Shown one piece after another: positions 25,277 through 33,237 of a stretch of DNA of 64,000 nt (position 1 is its first letter; the number at the start of each line of letters is the position of its first letter). A program made the translations under genes and the position numbers. Location: the NCBI RefSeq assembly GCF_900129685.1, contig NZ_FQWM01000003.1, positions 195,745 through 259,744 of the forward strand, given 5' to 3'. The notes beneath the pieces are model-generated. The model ran no database searches and had not been told where the DNA came from. It was given only the letters and a program-made list of their open reading frames with translations. Source of the DNA: Cognatishimia maritima (GTDB lineage Bacteria; Pseudomonadota; Alphaproteobacteria; Rhodobacterales; Rhodobacteraceae).

Positions 25277-26112
25277 GCCTAGTTACACTTGCAGACGTTC
25301 TGCAACCCGCGTTGAAACAGGGCCATGCGGTGGCCGGATTGGTCACGCTTGGCTGGGAAGAAACCCGCGCTTATGTGGCGGCGGCTGAAGCCGAAGGCGT
25401 GGCTGTGATCTTGCAGGCGGGTCCCAGTTGTCGCGCGCACACGCCCCTGCCAATCCTTGGGAAAACCTTTCGCTATCTGGCCGAACATGCCTCGGTTCCT
25501 GTCGTCGCGCATCTGGACCACGGCTATACGCTGGAAGAGTGCAAAATCGCGCTCGACAGCGGGTTTACTTCGATCATGTATGACGGCTCGCGCAAGCCTT
25601 TGCAGCAGAACATTGATGAGACAGCGGCGATTGCCGAAATGGCCCATGCGGCCGGCGTGTCCTGCGAAGGTGAGATTGGCTTTGTTGGCTATTCTGGTGG
25701 TGAGCAATCGGCTGGTACGAACCCTGATGAAGCTGCGCAATTCGCGCGGGACACGGGTGTTGATGCCATGGCTATTTCCGTGGGCAATGTGCATTTGCAG
25801 CAGGATAAGGACGGCGCGGGGCTGGACGAACCTCGTATCCGCGCGATCGAAGCCCTGACGGATGTACCTTTGGTCATTCACGGTGGCTCCGGTGTGCCGG
25901 TGGCGCAGCGGACGCATTTGGCGCGGACCTCGGCGATCTGCAAGTTTAACATCGGGACCGAGCTGCGCATGGCCTTTGGCAACGCCCTGCGTCAGGCGGT
26001 GAACGCTGACCCGGATCGCTTTGATCGTGTCAGCATTCTGAAGGAAACACATGATCCGGTGATGCTGGCAACGCGCTCAGTCCTACGCGCTTTCAAAGCC
26101 GCGCCCAAATAG
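25273..26112 (+). CDS. iolJ: Class II aldolase, probably 6-phospho-5-dehydro-2-deoxygluconate aldolase
   Basis: A 279-residue zinc-dependent fructose-bisphosphate-aldolase-family enzyme. Zinc ligands are in VVAHLDHGYT, CEGEIGF and the histidine of VIHGGSGVP; the phosphate loop is GGSGVP and FNIGTEL. The last iol step cleaves 2-deoxy-5-keto-gluconate-6-phosphate to malonate semialdehyde and dihydroxyacetone phosphate. The ATGA overlap with iolB supports this role, although the fold is also used for other ketose bisphosphates. No IolA follows to take the malonate semialdehyde onward. Confidence 0.82.
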   Translation: MSLVTLADVLQPALKQGHAVAGLVTLGWEETRAYVAAAEAEGVAVILQAGPSCRAHTPLPILGKTFRYLAEHASVPVVAHLDHGYTLEECKIALDSGFTSIMYDGSRKPLQQNIDETAAIAEMAHAAGVSCEGEIGFVGYSGGEQSAGTNPDEAAQFARDTGVDAMAISVGNVHLQQDKDGAGLDEPRIRAIEALTDVPLVIHGGSGVPVAQRTHLARTSAICKFNIGTELRMAFGNALRQAVNADPDRFDRVSILKETHDPVMLATRSVLRAFKAAPK

Positions 26113-26203
26113 GAATAAGCGGCGAGCGACCTACCATTTTTGCAAGCCTCCGAAGTTGAATCGATCCCAATTGGTCCAAAGTTGGTGGCTGTGTCGTTTT
26201 GGG

Positions 26204-27109
26204 CTAGAGAATATGGCCGTTTGCTTCCAGCGAATTCAGCAATGTCGCTTTCGAGGTTTGCAGGTGGCGTCTTGCGGCCTGCTCTGCCTGATCCCAATCC
26301 CGGCTTTTTAGCGCATCAATATAGGCGAGGTGTTCCGAAATGGCGGCCTCGTTTCGAAGCCGTTCATCTGATTTATTCCATTGAAAGTGATAGTGGAAAA
26401 TCAACGATATAACTTTCTGAAACTGCTTCACAAATCGATTGGTCACAACGCTATTCACAGTTGTGTGGAACTGTTCGTTCAACTGCGAGAAGTCGTGAAA
26501 TGATGTTTCGATGCGTTCCAAAAGACTTCTGTGTTTGCGCTCCAACTGTTCAATTTGGCCCCAAATTTCATGCGCTTCAGGCAGTGCAATAAGGTGCTTT
26601 ACAGAGTTGAGTTCCAATACCGTCCTGAAATCTGACAACTCCACTGCGTAGTTTGCAGTGAAACCATTCAGCACCCAGCCGCCTTTCGGTCGGCGATGAA
26701 CAATCCCAAAGCGATTAAGCGATGACAGAAACTCTTGCAGAGTATGTGGCGCAACACAAAAGTCTTTCGCCAGCTGCGTAACATTCAGAACCTCACCCGG
26801 AGGGACGTCCATACGCAGCACCCAATCGAGAAAGCGATTCTCAAGCTCATCAATACTGATCAATGTGGGCGGCGGCGATAGAAAGTCGGACTTTCGCGGG
26901 GCACGATTCAATAATCTCTTCCTGCCAGAGAGAGTAATAATGCCTTCCTCGTGAAACCGACTCAAAACGCTGCGCACCACAGTCCTACTGACGCCCAGCA
27001 GATCGGAAAGACTGTTTTCAGACGGCAGAGTATCTGATATTTCTATTTTTTTACAATGTGTTAATAGCATATTGTGTGCGTTCACAAAACGCTCATTTGT
27101 ACGCGCCAT
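26204..27109 (-). CDS. GntR-family regulator with two winged-helix domains and FCD-like sensor
   Basis: A 301-residue regulator. Residues about 10-65 form a GntR winged helix (ISDTLPSENSLSDLLGVSRTVVRSVLSRF). A second winged helix follows at about 85-150 (GEVLNVTQLAKDFCVAPHTLQEFLSSL), and the rest is all-helical FCD type, with FHDFSQLNEQFHTTVNSVVTN holding a D/N-x3-H metal-site pattern. Most FCD regulators have a single winged helix. ATG at 27109 has GGGAG eight bases upstream; GTG at 27124 is possible. It faces the sugar ABC operon across a palindromic site and probably represses it. Confidence 0.8.
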   Translation of the reverse strand: MARTNERFVNAHNMLLTHCKKIEISDTLPSENSLSDLLGVSRTVVRSVLSRFHEEGIITLSGRKRLLNRAPRKSDFLSPPPTLISIDELENRFLDWVLRMDVPPGEVLNVTQLAKDFCVAPHTLQEFLSSLNRFGIVHRRPKGGWVLNGFTANYAVELSDFRTVLELNSVKHLIALPEAHEIWGQIEQLERKHRSLLERIETSFHDFSQLNEQFHTTVNSVVTNRFVKQFQKVISLIFHYHFQWNKSDERLRNEAAISEHLAYIDALKSRDWDQAEQAARRHLQTSKATLLNSLEANGHIL

Positions 27110-27155
27110 TTCATCCACTCCCACAAAGCTTGAGAACCACCTTATCGCTGTTTTT

Positions 27156-27186
27156 TCAAATGTTCAAAAAAATTAAAAACATTTGA
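27156..27186. promoter_or_regulatory. Inverted repeat between GntR gene and sugar ABC operon
   Basis: TCAAATGTT (27156-27164) and AACATTTGA (27178-27186) are perfect 9-bp arms separated by 13 bp, in a very AT-rich stretch 47 bp upstream of the GntR start and about 180 bp upstream of the ABC operon. It is a reasonable operator for the two-headed GntR protein. Confidence 0.55.
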
Positions 27187-27368
27187 TAGCAGCGACGCGC
27201 TATTCTTAGGTTTATTATTATTAAAGACATAAAGGTGTCACCGGTCAATGTCAGCCATTCGTCAAACGGACCAAGTATAGCGCCGCAAGATGGGTGGAAT
27301 TCATCAATCGGCCGGCAAAGCACCTCGGGAAATCATCGAACGAATTGTTCAACTAGGAGGAGAAGAAG

Positions 27369-28427
27369 ATGAACACAGCGAAACGAGTATTGCTCGCGAC
27401 AACCATGATGGCTGGCGTTGGCATGACGGCGAGCGCGGTCTCGGCTGCCGATATGGTGGCGCTATTGCTGCCTGAAAACGTCAACCCACGCTGGGAGCAG
27501 CAAGACGCCGCGGCGTTTGTCAGCACAATGGCCGAAATTGCGCCAGACGTCGAAGTCGAAGTCTATAACGCGGGCAATGACACCGCGACGCAGCAGCGTC
27601 AGGCGGAACAGGCGCTGACGCAAGGAGCGAAGGTTCTGGTCGTTATCCCAATCGATGGCGAAAGTTCAGCAATTATTGCGGATACCGCCGCCGAAGAAGG
27701 TGTGCCAACTATTGCATATGACCGCATGATCAACTCGATGAACACCACGTTCTGGGTTCAAGCTGATCTTGAAGGTATGGGTTTTGATCAAGCCACCCAC
27801 GTCATCGAGAATACCAAGGATGGCGATACGCTTGTCCTCCTCAAGGGGTCTCCGACTGATCCAAACGCGGCCGTCATTCACAATGGTCAAGTGCGTGCGC
27901 TGACACCCTACTTTGAAAGTGGCAAACGGATTATGGGGTACGAAAACTGGACACCAGGTTGGGATCCGGCAATCGCGCGCCGTTCTATGGACCAGGCACT
28001 GACTCAGCTTGAAAACAATGTTCAAGGCGTCGTTTCCTCCAACGATGGTAACGCTGGCGCAGCAGTGGCTGCTCTCGAAGAACAGGGTATGGCTGGGACA
28101 GTGCCAGTGTCTGGCCTCGACTGCACCGTACAGGCGCAACAGTTGATGCTGCTCGGTAAACAGACCCAGTGTGGTTGGCGCCCGCTTGCAGATATGGCCG
28201 AAGCTGCTGCCAAGGTCACAGTCCGGTTGCTGAACGACGAAGACTTCTCTGATCTGGCACCAGACAAGGTGACCAATGGCGTTGGTGCCGAAGTCGCATA
28301 TGTGCCTGTCGGCTCCTATTCCGCGGTCGGTGACGAAGGCGTTGCATATGTGATTGAGAACGATCCTTCGATCACAAAAGATATGATCTGTCAGGGCGAG
28401 GCTGCCAAAACAGCATTCTGCATGTAA
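27369..28427 (+). CDS. Xylose/ribose-type ABC transporter substrate-binding protein
   Basis: A 352-residue periplasmic protein. A signal peptide of 27 residues ends SAVSAA. The closest recognisable pattern is XylF/ChvE: TQQRQAEQALTQGAKVLVV, VPTIAYDRMI and the second-lobe VVSSNDGNAGAAVAAL. Two cysteines near the C-terminus (CQGEAAKTAFC) may form a disulfide. AGGAGG at 27356-27361 precedes the ATG. The sugar is unknown; the FucU-type mutarotase and a zinc dehydrogenase downstream point to a reducing pyranose oxidised by a dehydrogenase. No xylA/xylB pair is present. Confidence 0.86.
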   Translation: MNTAKRVLLATTMMAGVGMTASAVSAADMVALLLPENVNPRWEQQDAAAFVSTMAEIAPDVEVEVYNAGNDTATQQRQAEQALTQGAKVLVVIPIDGESSAIIADTAAEEGVPTIAYDRMINSMNTTFWVQADLEGMGFDQATHVIENTKDGDTLVLLKGSPTDPNAAVIHNGQVRALTPYFESGKRIMGYENWTPGWDPAIARRSMDQALTQLENNVQGVVSSNDGNAGAAVAALEEQGMAGTVPVSGLDCTVQAQQLMLLGKQTQCGWRPLADMAEAAAKVTVRLLNDEDFSDLAPDKVTNGVGAEVAYVPVGSYSAVGDEGVAYVIENDPSITKDMICQGEAAKTAFCM

Positions 28428-28439
28428 CCGGAGAGATTT

Positions 28440-29255
28440 ATGTCTCAGACTAAACAATCAATGGGGCCAACGGCCCCATCCCCTCACTTACGCGTAAGTG
28501 ACATTCACAAACGTTTTGGTGGTGTTCACGCTTTGAAAGGGGTCAACTTCGAAGTTGCACGTGGCGAGGTAATGGCCCTTGTCGGAGACAACGGTGCCGG
28601 AAAATCGACACTAATGAAGGTTCTGGCGGGGGCGCACACTGCAGACGAAGGGCAGTTTTTCATTGATGAAGAGGCCGTGTCAGTTAACTCTCCCCATGAC
28701 GCAAGTGATCTTGGAATCCAAATTGTTTATCAGGATCTTGCACTTTGTGAGAACTTGGATGTTGCGGCAAACCTGTGCCTCGGTGCGGAGCCTATTAAGC
28801 CCGGGTTTTCGTTTCTTCCACGATTTTTGCGCCCATTAGACGACCTTGAAATGGAAGTCAGAGCGCAAGAGGCGATCGATAGACTGCAGGTGAAAACGCT
28901 GAAATCCGTTCGCGCAAAGGTCGGCGGTCTTTCAGGTGGTCAACGGCAGGCGATTGCCATTGCAAGGGCCGTCGGCGCAGATGGGTCCGTTGTGATGCTA
29001 GATGAACCGACCGCAGCGTTGGGAGTCGCTCAGACACGGCAAGTGCTCGACGTTGTCAAACGGCTGCGCGACACGAACCATGCGGTTGTCTACATCTCCC
29101 ACAATATGCGGGACATTTTCGAAGTTGCCGACAGGATATGCGTGTTGCGCCATGGCGCCAATGTCGCGACCTGGAACAAAAATGACGTCACACCAGATCA
29201 AATTGTCAGCGCAATGACGCGTGGCCTAGACAAAGAGGCACAGAATGCAGCCTGA
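28440..29255 (+). CDS. Sugar ABC transporter ATP-binding protein, single domain
   Basis: A 271-residue ATPase with Walker A GDNGAGKST, signature LSGGQRQAIAIARAV, Walker B VVMLDEP and switch ISHNMRDIF. Like the inositol importer at 15202, it has one ATPase domain, not the fused pair of classical XylG/RbsA. GGAGAG precedes the ATG. The 3' end overlaps the permease gene by 11 bases, so the two are translationally coupled. Confidence 0.9.
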   Translation: MSQTKQSMGPTAPSPHLRVSDIHKRFGGVHALKGVNFEVARGEVMALVGDNGAGKSTLMKVLAGAHTADEGQFFIDEEAVSVNSPHDASDLGIQIVYQDLALCENLDVAANLCLGAEPIKPGFSFLPRFLRPLDDLEMEVRAQEAIDRLQVKTLKSVRAKVGGLSGGQRQAIAIARAVGADGSVVMLDEPTAALGVAQTRQVLDVVKRLRDTNHAVVYISHNMRDIFEVADRICVLRHGANVATWNKNDVTPDQIVSAMTRGLDKEAQNAA

Positions 29256-30465
29256 AAATAAAGTGTCGCTGGTCGGCCGCTTGCAAGCCATGCGTGAAAC
29301 CCGTTTTGGTGCGTTCGTTCCAGTGCTTCTGGCACTGGCAGCGATATGGATCTACTTTGGACTGGCCGTTCCGCTATGGGAGTATTGGGGGGACCCAGAC
29401 GCCCAAAGCATGCGTTTCATTTTCTTGAGTCCACGAAATATCTATAACCTTTTCATGCAGTCGGCTGTCATTGCGACACTGGCCGTGGGCATTACCGTGG
29501 TGCTCCTATTGGGCGAGATTGACCTATCTGCCGCAGCGACGGCAGGCGTTTGTGCGGCGCTTCTTGGTGTCCTTGTTCTCATGGGTGTTCCCGCTCCATT
29601 TGCCTGTCTCATTGTGATGGCACTGGGCATAGTGATTGGCGCAGCGCAGGGCATTCTTGTGGCCTACGTTGGTATCCCTTCCTTCGTTGTGACTTTGGCA
29701 GGATTACTTGGGTTCCAAGGGGTCATGCAAAAAATTCTGCCCACAGGTAACTTGAATGTTGGAGACCCATTTGTGCGTGCCTTCGCGCGGGTCCTTTTGC
29801 CCGATGCTTTAGGGTGGGCGCTTGGTATACTTTGCGTGCTTTATTTTGCATGGACCGTTTTGCGCAAGCAATCTCAGCGATCAGCCCGCGGGCTAGAGCT
29901 TGACAGCCCGGCGGCGACATGGGGGCAAATCGCCTTCTTCGGAGCTTTGGTTCTCGCAACGGTCGCGACGCTGAATTCCTATCGTTCTGTTCCGATGCTG
30001 ATCGTGTTGCTCATGGTTATCACCGCCCTAGTCGGTTGGGTCACGACATCAACTCCCTATGGTCGGGCCATTTTTTCGGTTGGAGGCAACCCTGAAAGCG
30101 CCAGACGCGTCGGTATTGATGTCAAACGGATTCGCGTTTCTGCGTTTGCCATAGTCGGGCTAATGGCCGCAATCGGAGGCATATTCGGTGCATCGCGATT
30201 TGGCTCGGTGAGTTACACGGCTTTCGCTGGGGGCTCCTTGCTTCTTGAATCCATTGGTGCAGCCGTCATCGGCGGAACGTCACTTTTTGGCGGGCGCGGA
30301 TCGGTTTGGAACGCCATCCTTGGTGCGCTTGTGATTGGCTCGCTTGGAAACGGGCTGGATCTTTCCGGTGCCGGCGCAGCAGACAAGCTTATGTTCTCCG
30401 GAGCGATCTTGCTTCTTGCAGTCGCCATTGACGCTGTCTCCCGATCTGGGACGACAGAGCGCTAG
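29245..30465 (+). CDS. Sugar ABC transporter permease (XylH-like)
   Basis: A 406-residue inner-membrane protein of the BPD_transp_2 family with roughly ten to twelve hydrophobic segments. The pattern VVLLLGEIDLSAAAT near residue 90, YVGIPSFVVTLAGLLGF, and AVIGGTSLFGGRGSVWNAILGALV is that of XylH-type permeases, including the long central loop between two membrane segments (about residues 200-230). It forms the pore for the binding protein and ATPase encoded just upstream. Confidence 0.88.
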   Translation: MQPENKVSLVGRLQAMRETRFGAFVPVLLALAAIWIYFGLAVPLWEYWGDPDAQSMRFIFLSPRNIYNLFMQSAVIATLAVGITVVLLLGEIDLSAAATAGVCAALLGVLVLMGVPAPFACLIVMALGIVIGAAQGILVAYVGIPSFVVTLAGLLGFQGVMQKILPTGNLNVGDPFVRAFARVLLPDALGWALGILCVLYFAWTVLRKQSQRSARGLELDSPAATWGQIAFFGALVLATVATLNSYRSVPMLIVLLMVITALVGWVTTSTPYGRAIFSVGGNPESARRVGIDVKRIRVSAFAIVGLMAAIGGIFGASRFGSVSYTAFAGGSLLLESIGAAVIGGTSLFGGRGSVWNAILGALVIGSLGNGLDLSGAGAADKLMFSGAILLLAVAIDAVSRSGTTER

Positions 30466-30611
30466 AAAGCAAAAATAGCCGCCGCGCGAGGCATCTAAGA
30501 CTGAGTAGTCAGTTAAGCCACGCGCGGCCCATCTCGTCGTATTTGATGTGGGTCTGCGTGATCGCGCGGACAACACGTTCAGAAAGGTTGGGTAAGTTGG
30601 CACACAATCTC

Positions 30612-31613
30612 GTGAAAATGGGCGTCGTTGAAGCGCCGAATAGGTTCGAAATCCAGCTACGCGAACCCGAAACGGATATCCCCGACGATTGGGTGTTGAT
30701 TGATATTTGCGCCGTGGGACTTTGCGGCACCGATTATCATATTTACCAAGGTAAACACCCATTTCTGAACTATCCGCGCGTCATTGGGCATGAACTCAGT
30801 GGGCGCGTCACCCAAGACACGGGGGCCTGGAAAGCAGGCGACCTGGTGGTGATAAATCCTTACATTTCTTGCGGAGACTGCCGCCCTTGTCATCGCGGAA
30901 AACCCAACTGCTGCCGAAACATCGAGGTTTTGGGCGTCCACAGAGACGGAGGCATGGCCCCGCAAATTGCTGTACCAAGCCAAAATCTTTATTCCGCTAT
31001 AGGGCTATCAGCCATTCAAGCAGCAATGGTCGAATTTCTAGCGATCGGAGCGCATGCCGTCCGTCGATCCGAAGTTACGGAAGGTGACCGCGTCCTCGTT
31101 GCTGGGATTGGCCCAATTGGCATTGGCGTCGCTTTATTCAGCCGATTGCTCGGAGCAGAGGTCACGTTGCTTGACCTGAGCGCACAGCGTCTGGCCATGG
31201 CCAAAGATCAATTTGATTTTCAGGTCAGCTGCACCTCGATCAGTGAGGCAATTGCCGAGAGTGGCGGTGATGGGTACGATGTCGTTTTTGATGCAACAGG
31301 ACATGCTGGTGCGATCAACACAGGATTTGAGGCCGTCGCACACGGTGGAACCTATGTTCTGGTCAGTGTCGTCAAGGACGACATCACTTTCAGCGACCCC
31401 GAGTTTCACAAGCGCGAGATGCGACTGATAGGTAGCAGGAACGCGCTGCAGTCCGATTTTGATTGGGTCATCTCTGCGATGCGTGACGGATTGATCAACT
31501 CCAGTGCCCTCTGTTCAAGCGTTATCACGTTGGAGGAGCTAGCAGAGCAAATGCCAAGTCTTGCCCACGCCAGAGATGATCTTATCAAAGTCGTGGTCGA
31601 ATTTGGACCTTAG
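30612..31613 (+). CDS. Zinc-dependent alcohol/polyol dehydrogenase (MDR family)
   Basis: A 333-residue medium-chain dehydrogenase that oxidises a secondary alcohol of a sugar or sugar acid with NAD(P). Catalytic zinc ligands appear in GLCGTDYH and IGHELSG; the structural zinc motif is CGDCRPCHRGKPNCC; the coenzyme loop is VAGIGPIGIGVALF. The GTG at 30612 gives MKMGVVEAPNRFEI, aligned with the usual MKAxVxEAP start; ATG at 30618 and upstream TTG are alternatives, and no strong ribosome site is seen. L-galactonate, L-gulonate or galactitol-type dehydrogenases are the nearest families. It lies 147 bases after the permease gene. Confidence 0.8.
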   Translation: MKMGVVEAPNRFEIQLREPETDIPDDWVLIDICAVGLCGTDYHIYQGKHPFLNYPRVIGHELSGRVTQDTGAWKAGDLVVINPYISCGDCRPCHRGKPNCCRNIEVLGVHRDGGMAPQIAVPSQNLYSAIGLSAIQAAMVEFLAIGAHAVRRSEVTEGDRVLVAGIGPIGIGVALFSRLLGAEVTLLDLSAQRLAMAKDQFDFQVSCTSISEAIAESGGDGYDVVFDATGHAGAINTGFEAVAHGGTYVLVSVVKDDITFSDPEFHKREMRLIGSRNALQSDFDWVISAMRDGLINSSALCSSVITLEELAEQMPSLAHARDDLIKVVVEFGP

Positions 31614-31692
31614 TCGCGCCTTTCCCGCCTACGAAGTTTCACACGAGACCATCAATACACAACGGCTCAGAAAAACCTGAGAGGACCCTTAC

Positions 31693-32127
31693 ATGCTACT
31701 TGGAATTGATCCTGCACTGTCGCCAGATCTGCTCAGAATACTTTGTGCGATGGGGCACGGTGATGAGATTGTCATCGCTGATGCAAATTTTCCCGCAGAG
31801 GCCTGTGCCAAAAAGATTGTTAGGTCCGACGGCGTCGATGCTACGCGGCTGCTTACCTCAATTCTTTCGGTGTTGCCTCTTGATAGCTATGTTGAAGCGC
31901 CCGCGATGGTCATGGCTGTGGTGGAGGGCGACCCAGAGAATCCGCCGGTGGTTCAAGAGTTTCAACAGATCATCGACGCAACCGCAAACAGCGCGTGCCA
32001 GGTGGCGCCAATCGAAAGGTTTGAGTTCTACCGGCGTGCGACGGAAGCGTTTGCAATTGTTCAAACCGGTGAAAGACGCCTTTATGGGAACATCATTCTG
32101 AAAAAAGGGGTCGTGCGTCCGACTTAA
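31693..32127 (+). CDS. fucU: RbsD/FucU-family sugar mutarotase
   Basis: A 144-residue protein of the RbsD/FucU family, which interconverts anomers of free sugars. MLLGIDPALSPDLLRILCAMGHGDEIVIADANFP contains the conserved GHGD histidine/aspartate pair, and FYRRATEAFAIVQTGERRLYGNIILKKG is the FucU C-terminal signature. FucU acts on L-fucose but also on other pyranoses. Its placement after a sugar importer and dehydrogenase suggests that it supplies the anomer the dehydrogenase needs. Confidence 0.85.
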   Translation: MLLGIDPALSPDLLRILCAMGHGDEIVIADANFPAEACAKKIVRSDGVDATRLLTSILSVLPLDSYVEAPAMVMAVVEGDPENPPVVQEFQQIIDATANSACQVAPIERFEFYRRATEAFAIVQTGERRLYGNIILKKGVVRPT

Positions 32128-32541
32128 CCAATGCATCTCCCGGGCGGATCGATCGGCGGCGCATTTCGCCAAGTTTGCCTTAACATCCTGAAAAGCATAC
32201 CGCGGCGCGCACCATCTAGGGCGTTTTTCTGGCAAAGCGCCGGCGGAACAAATCACCTTTCTCACTTGCGGATCCCCAGAAATTTCAACGGAAAGTGGTC
32301 CGTGCTTTTGTGTTCGCAAATTTGATTTTCTGACACCTCAACGGGAACACAATCCGTCTCTGCAAGCAGCGGCATCTTCATCCTCTTGAAGGCAAGGGTT
32401 TTGCCAAAGCACGATTGCAATCGCCAAAAATCACAAAATTTCAAACCCTTAGCAGTCAGGCATTAGTCGCTAAGCCGGCAACTCAATCTGTCCTTGCCTT
32501 CATGTATACATGTGTGCTTGTATTCAAATAAGGGGATGAAA
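32128..32541. other. Intergenic region before the hexuronate operon
   Basis: About 410 bases without a supported gene. It contains two 12-bp palindromes: CGATTGCAATCG at 32412-32423 and CATGTATACATG at 32501-32512. No clear terminator follows fucU. Twelve-base palindromes occur by chance several times in a window this size, so only the second, close to the GntR start, is listed separately. Confidence 0.5.
32501..32512. promoter_or_regulatory. Candidate GntR operator upstream of the hexuronate operon
   Basis: CATGTATACATG is a perfect palindrome 30 bp before the GntR start. Its TGTATACA core resembles the TTGTATACAA-like sites of FCD-type GntR regulators. Autoregulation is plausible, as the regulator is the first gene of the operon it would control. 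Confidence 0.5.
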
Positions 32542-33237
32542 ATGACGAATCCAAAGAACGCACCTGCGAAATCGCAAGATAAGCCGCCCTTCATCGGAGA
32601 CATCGATCGCTCGCGCCCTATCGGTGCGCAGATCTATGAAGCTGTGCGGTTGAACATCATTCTGGAAAATCTGAAACCGCTGGAGCCGATCAACGAGGCA
32701 GAGTTGGCGAAGTGGTTTGGTGTCAGCCGAACGCCTGTTCGGGACGCCTACCTGCGACTGATCGAAGATGGGCTGATCAGCACACAGAACAAAGTCGGGA
32801 CAATGGTCGCGCCTATGAATGACGCGCGCGTGCGTGAGGGTATCATTATCCGGCGCGCGCTGGAGCGAGAGGTGGTGAAGATCATCTGTACCGGGGACAA
32901 AGACCTTCGTGCCCTTGATAAAATCATCGCGCTTCAAAGCGTCGCTGTTTCACATGGCGACTACATCGAGTTCTTCCGACTTGACGAAGAATTCCATGCT
33001 GAAATGGCAAACTTAGCCGAGTTGCCGTCTGCTTGGCGGCTGGCGCATTCTGTCAAAGCACATACGGATAGGGCGCGCATTGTGCTGACAAGCAATTTAC
33101 CCAACCGGATCAACATCGCATTTCAAGAGCACCTTGCGATTGTCGATGCGCTTGTCGCCCGCGATGAGGAATTGGCGCAGGCTTTGGTGACAAAGCATAT
33201 CAACTCGGCAATCGAAGCGGTAAAAGATGATGCTTGA
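32542..33237 (+). CDS. GntR-family (FCD) regulator of the hexuronate operon
   Basis: A 231-residue regulator with an N-terminal winged helix (about 20-85; NEAELAKWFGVSRTPVRDAYLRLIEDGLI) and a helical FCD ligand domain with the metal pattern DEEFHAEMANLAE and later histidines. AGGGG six bases before ATG at 32542 fixes the start; ATG at 32536 directly abuts that site. The 3' end overlaps uxaC by 11 bases. It probably senses a hexuronate or its product, as UxuR/ExuR do. Confidence 0.85.
   Translation: MTNPKNAPAKSQDKPPFIGDIDRSRPIGAQIYEAVRLNIILENLKPLEPINEAELAKWFGVSRTPVRDAYLRLIEDGLISTQNKVGTMVAPMNDARVREGIIIRRALEREVVKIICTGDKDLRALDKIIALQSVAVSHGDYIEFFRLDEEFHAEMANLAELPSAWRLAHSVKAHTDRARIVLTSNLPNRINIAFQEHLAIVDALVARDEELAQALVTKHINSAIEAVKDDA

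Noticed and set aside
27369..30465. Authentic D-xylose importer XylFGH
   Set aside because: No xylose isomerase or xylulokinase is nearby and the ATPase is single-domain; the sugar is left open.
30481..30538. GCCGCGCG/CGCGCGGC inverted repeat after the sugar permease gene
   Set aside because: Arms are only 8 bp, low-complexity GC, and 42 bases apart with no T-run; chance cannot be excluded.
32412..32423. CGATTGCAATCG palindrome as an operator
   Set aside because: Palindromes of 12 bp are expected several times by chance in 64 kb, and this one is not near a start codon.
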